DNA from: Candidatus Phycorickettsia trachydisci
GTDB lineage: Bacteria; Pseudomonadota; Alphaproteobacteria; Rickettsiales; Rickettsiaceae
NCBI GenBank assembly: GCA_945875085.1
Contig: CAMCJU010000060.1
Coordinates: forward strand, 1 to 5,889
Direction: 5' to 3'
DNA: 5,889 nucleotides
In this document: positions 5,809-5,889 of the stretch, in pieces
Position numbering within the stretch: the first letter of the stretch is position 1
How the letters are laid out: every line of letters starts with the position of its first letter
Translations under genes and position numbers: made by a program
The notes under the pieces: model-generated
What the model was told of the DNA's origin: nothing
Database searches by the model: none
What the model saw: only the letters and a program-made list of their open reading frames with translations

Positions 5809-5889
5809 TTAGTTGACATACTCCCCATAGCTAAAGCAAGGGGATTCTAAAGGTTCAGACAATGGATGCACAAGAGATGAATCTCGACT
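5809..5889 (-). CDS. tnpB: C-terminal end of a TnpB-like (IS605 OrfB) protein, partial
   Basis: A minus-strand frame is open from the right edge for 26 codons to TAA (5811-5809). It includes SSLVHPLSEPLESPC and ends ESPCFSYGEYVN. The style is that of IS200/IS605-family TnpB tails, where the last codons overlap the right-end hairpin. TnpB is an RNA-guided, RuvC-type DNA nuclease that promotes retention of the element. Its catalytic and zinc-finger regions would lie outside the window and cannot be checked. Recognition rests on the tail, the embedded hairpin and the TCAA terminus together. This stretch could also belong to a TnpB relic or a non-autonomous copy carrying only the right end. Confidence 0.6.
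   Translation of the reverse strand, partial: SRDSSLVHPLSEPLESPCFSYGEYVN
5813..5889 (-). mobile_element. Right end of an IS200/IS605-type insertion sequence (continues past the window)
   Basis: The outermost bases read, on the minus strand, GGGGAGTATGTCAA, ending at 5813. Elements of this family have no terminal inverted repeats. They end in subterminal hairpins plus a short cleavage motif, and TCAA is the right-end motif known for IS608. A hairpin (TCCCC 5822-5826 with GGGGA 5840-5844) lies 6 bp inside the boundary-proximal motif. The exact boundary is inferred from that motif, not from a second copy or an empty site. Confidence 0.6.
5822..5844. repeat. Right-end subterminal hairpin of the IS605-type element
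   Basis: TCCCC (5822-5826) pairs with GGGGA (5840-5844). An inner GC/GC pairing around a TAAA loop (plus strand) extends the structure, with one mismatch and one bulged A. It is imperfect, as in TnpA-recognised ends, and overlaps the codons for S-P-C-F-S-Y-G-E of the TnpB tail. A second small stem, GAGAT/ATCTC (5874-5885), lies further inside. Confidence 0.6.

Larger units (their letters stand above)
5793..5889 (-). ncRNA. Predicted 3' end of a TnpB omega-RNA with its guide
   Basis: In characterised TnpB systems the omega-RNA covers the 3' end of tnpB and the right end, and its guide is the first 16-20 nt of flanking DNA. By that rule the scaffold here would end with GUCAA at 5813 and the guide would begin at 5812, reading CTAAAAGAAAAAGTTG and onward to about 5793. 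The two stems in 5822-5885 would be scaffold elements. This is inferred from family architecture; no transcript evidence exists and the protein is not visible. Confidence 0.35.

Noticed and set aside
5523..5817. Long plus-strand open stretch downstream of clpP
   Set aside because: It lacks a convincing start and reads as Leu/Ser/Phe-rich, typical of the antisense of a charged helical frame on the minus strand. It is not clpX.

Overview
The window is an AT-rich piece of bacterial chromosome that most resembles an intracellular-lineage alphaproteobacterium (Rickettsiales or Holosporales type). This placement is an inference. It rests on the ClpP and DapD/DapE sequence style, the tRNA-Leu/tig/clpP arrangement, weak Shine-Dalgarno sequences, and a divergent trigger factor. 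No rRNA or CRISPR array is present.

Left part (1-1318, minus strand). A zinc-ribbon single-pass membrane protein gene (746-1318) is followed with no spacer by an RDD-family membrane protein gene (233-745). A modest terminator-like hairpin lies downstream of them. At the left edge is the start of another minus-strand gene (51 to <1) that has a strong Shine-Dalgarno and an N-terminus resembling a signal peptide or membrane anchor.

Centre (1319-3375, plus strand). A 63-bp divergent promoter region with a perfect TATAAT box and an overlapping inverted repeat separates the two transcription directions. dapD and dapE follow, 11 bp apart. They encode the succinyltransferase and desuccinylase steps of the succinylase route to meso-diaminopimelate and lysine. 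Retaining them suggests that the cell makes DAP, the cross-linking residue of peptidoglycan.

Right-centre (3376-5526, plus strand). A bulged hairpin lies 2 nt before a tRNA-Leu(UAG) gene with an encoded CCA end. Then come tig (trigger factor, with an eroded prolyl-isomerase domain) and clpP (complete catalytic triad), 8 bp apart. This is a protein-folding and proteolysis unit. clpX, the usual next gene, does not follow clpP here.

Right edge (5527-5889, minus strand). A short reading frame of unknown function (5573-5770) abuts the right end of an IS200/IS605-type element. The element is recognised from the last 26 codons of a TnpB-like protein, overlapped by a GC-rich hairpin and ended by a TCAA motif. 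The element continues beyond the window. The short frame may be the 3' remnant of a gene cut by the insertion. The TnpB end, its predicted omega-RNA terminus and the derived guide are the most interesting part of the window. They belong to a known class of system, and I see no convincing wholly undescribed system.
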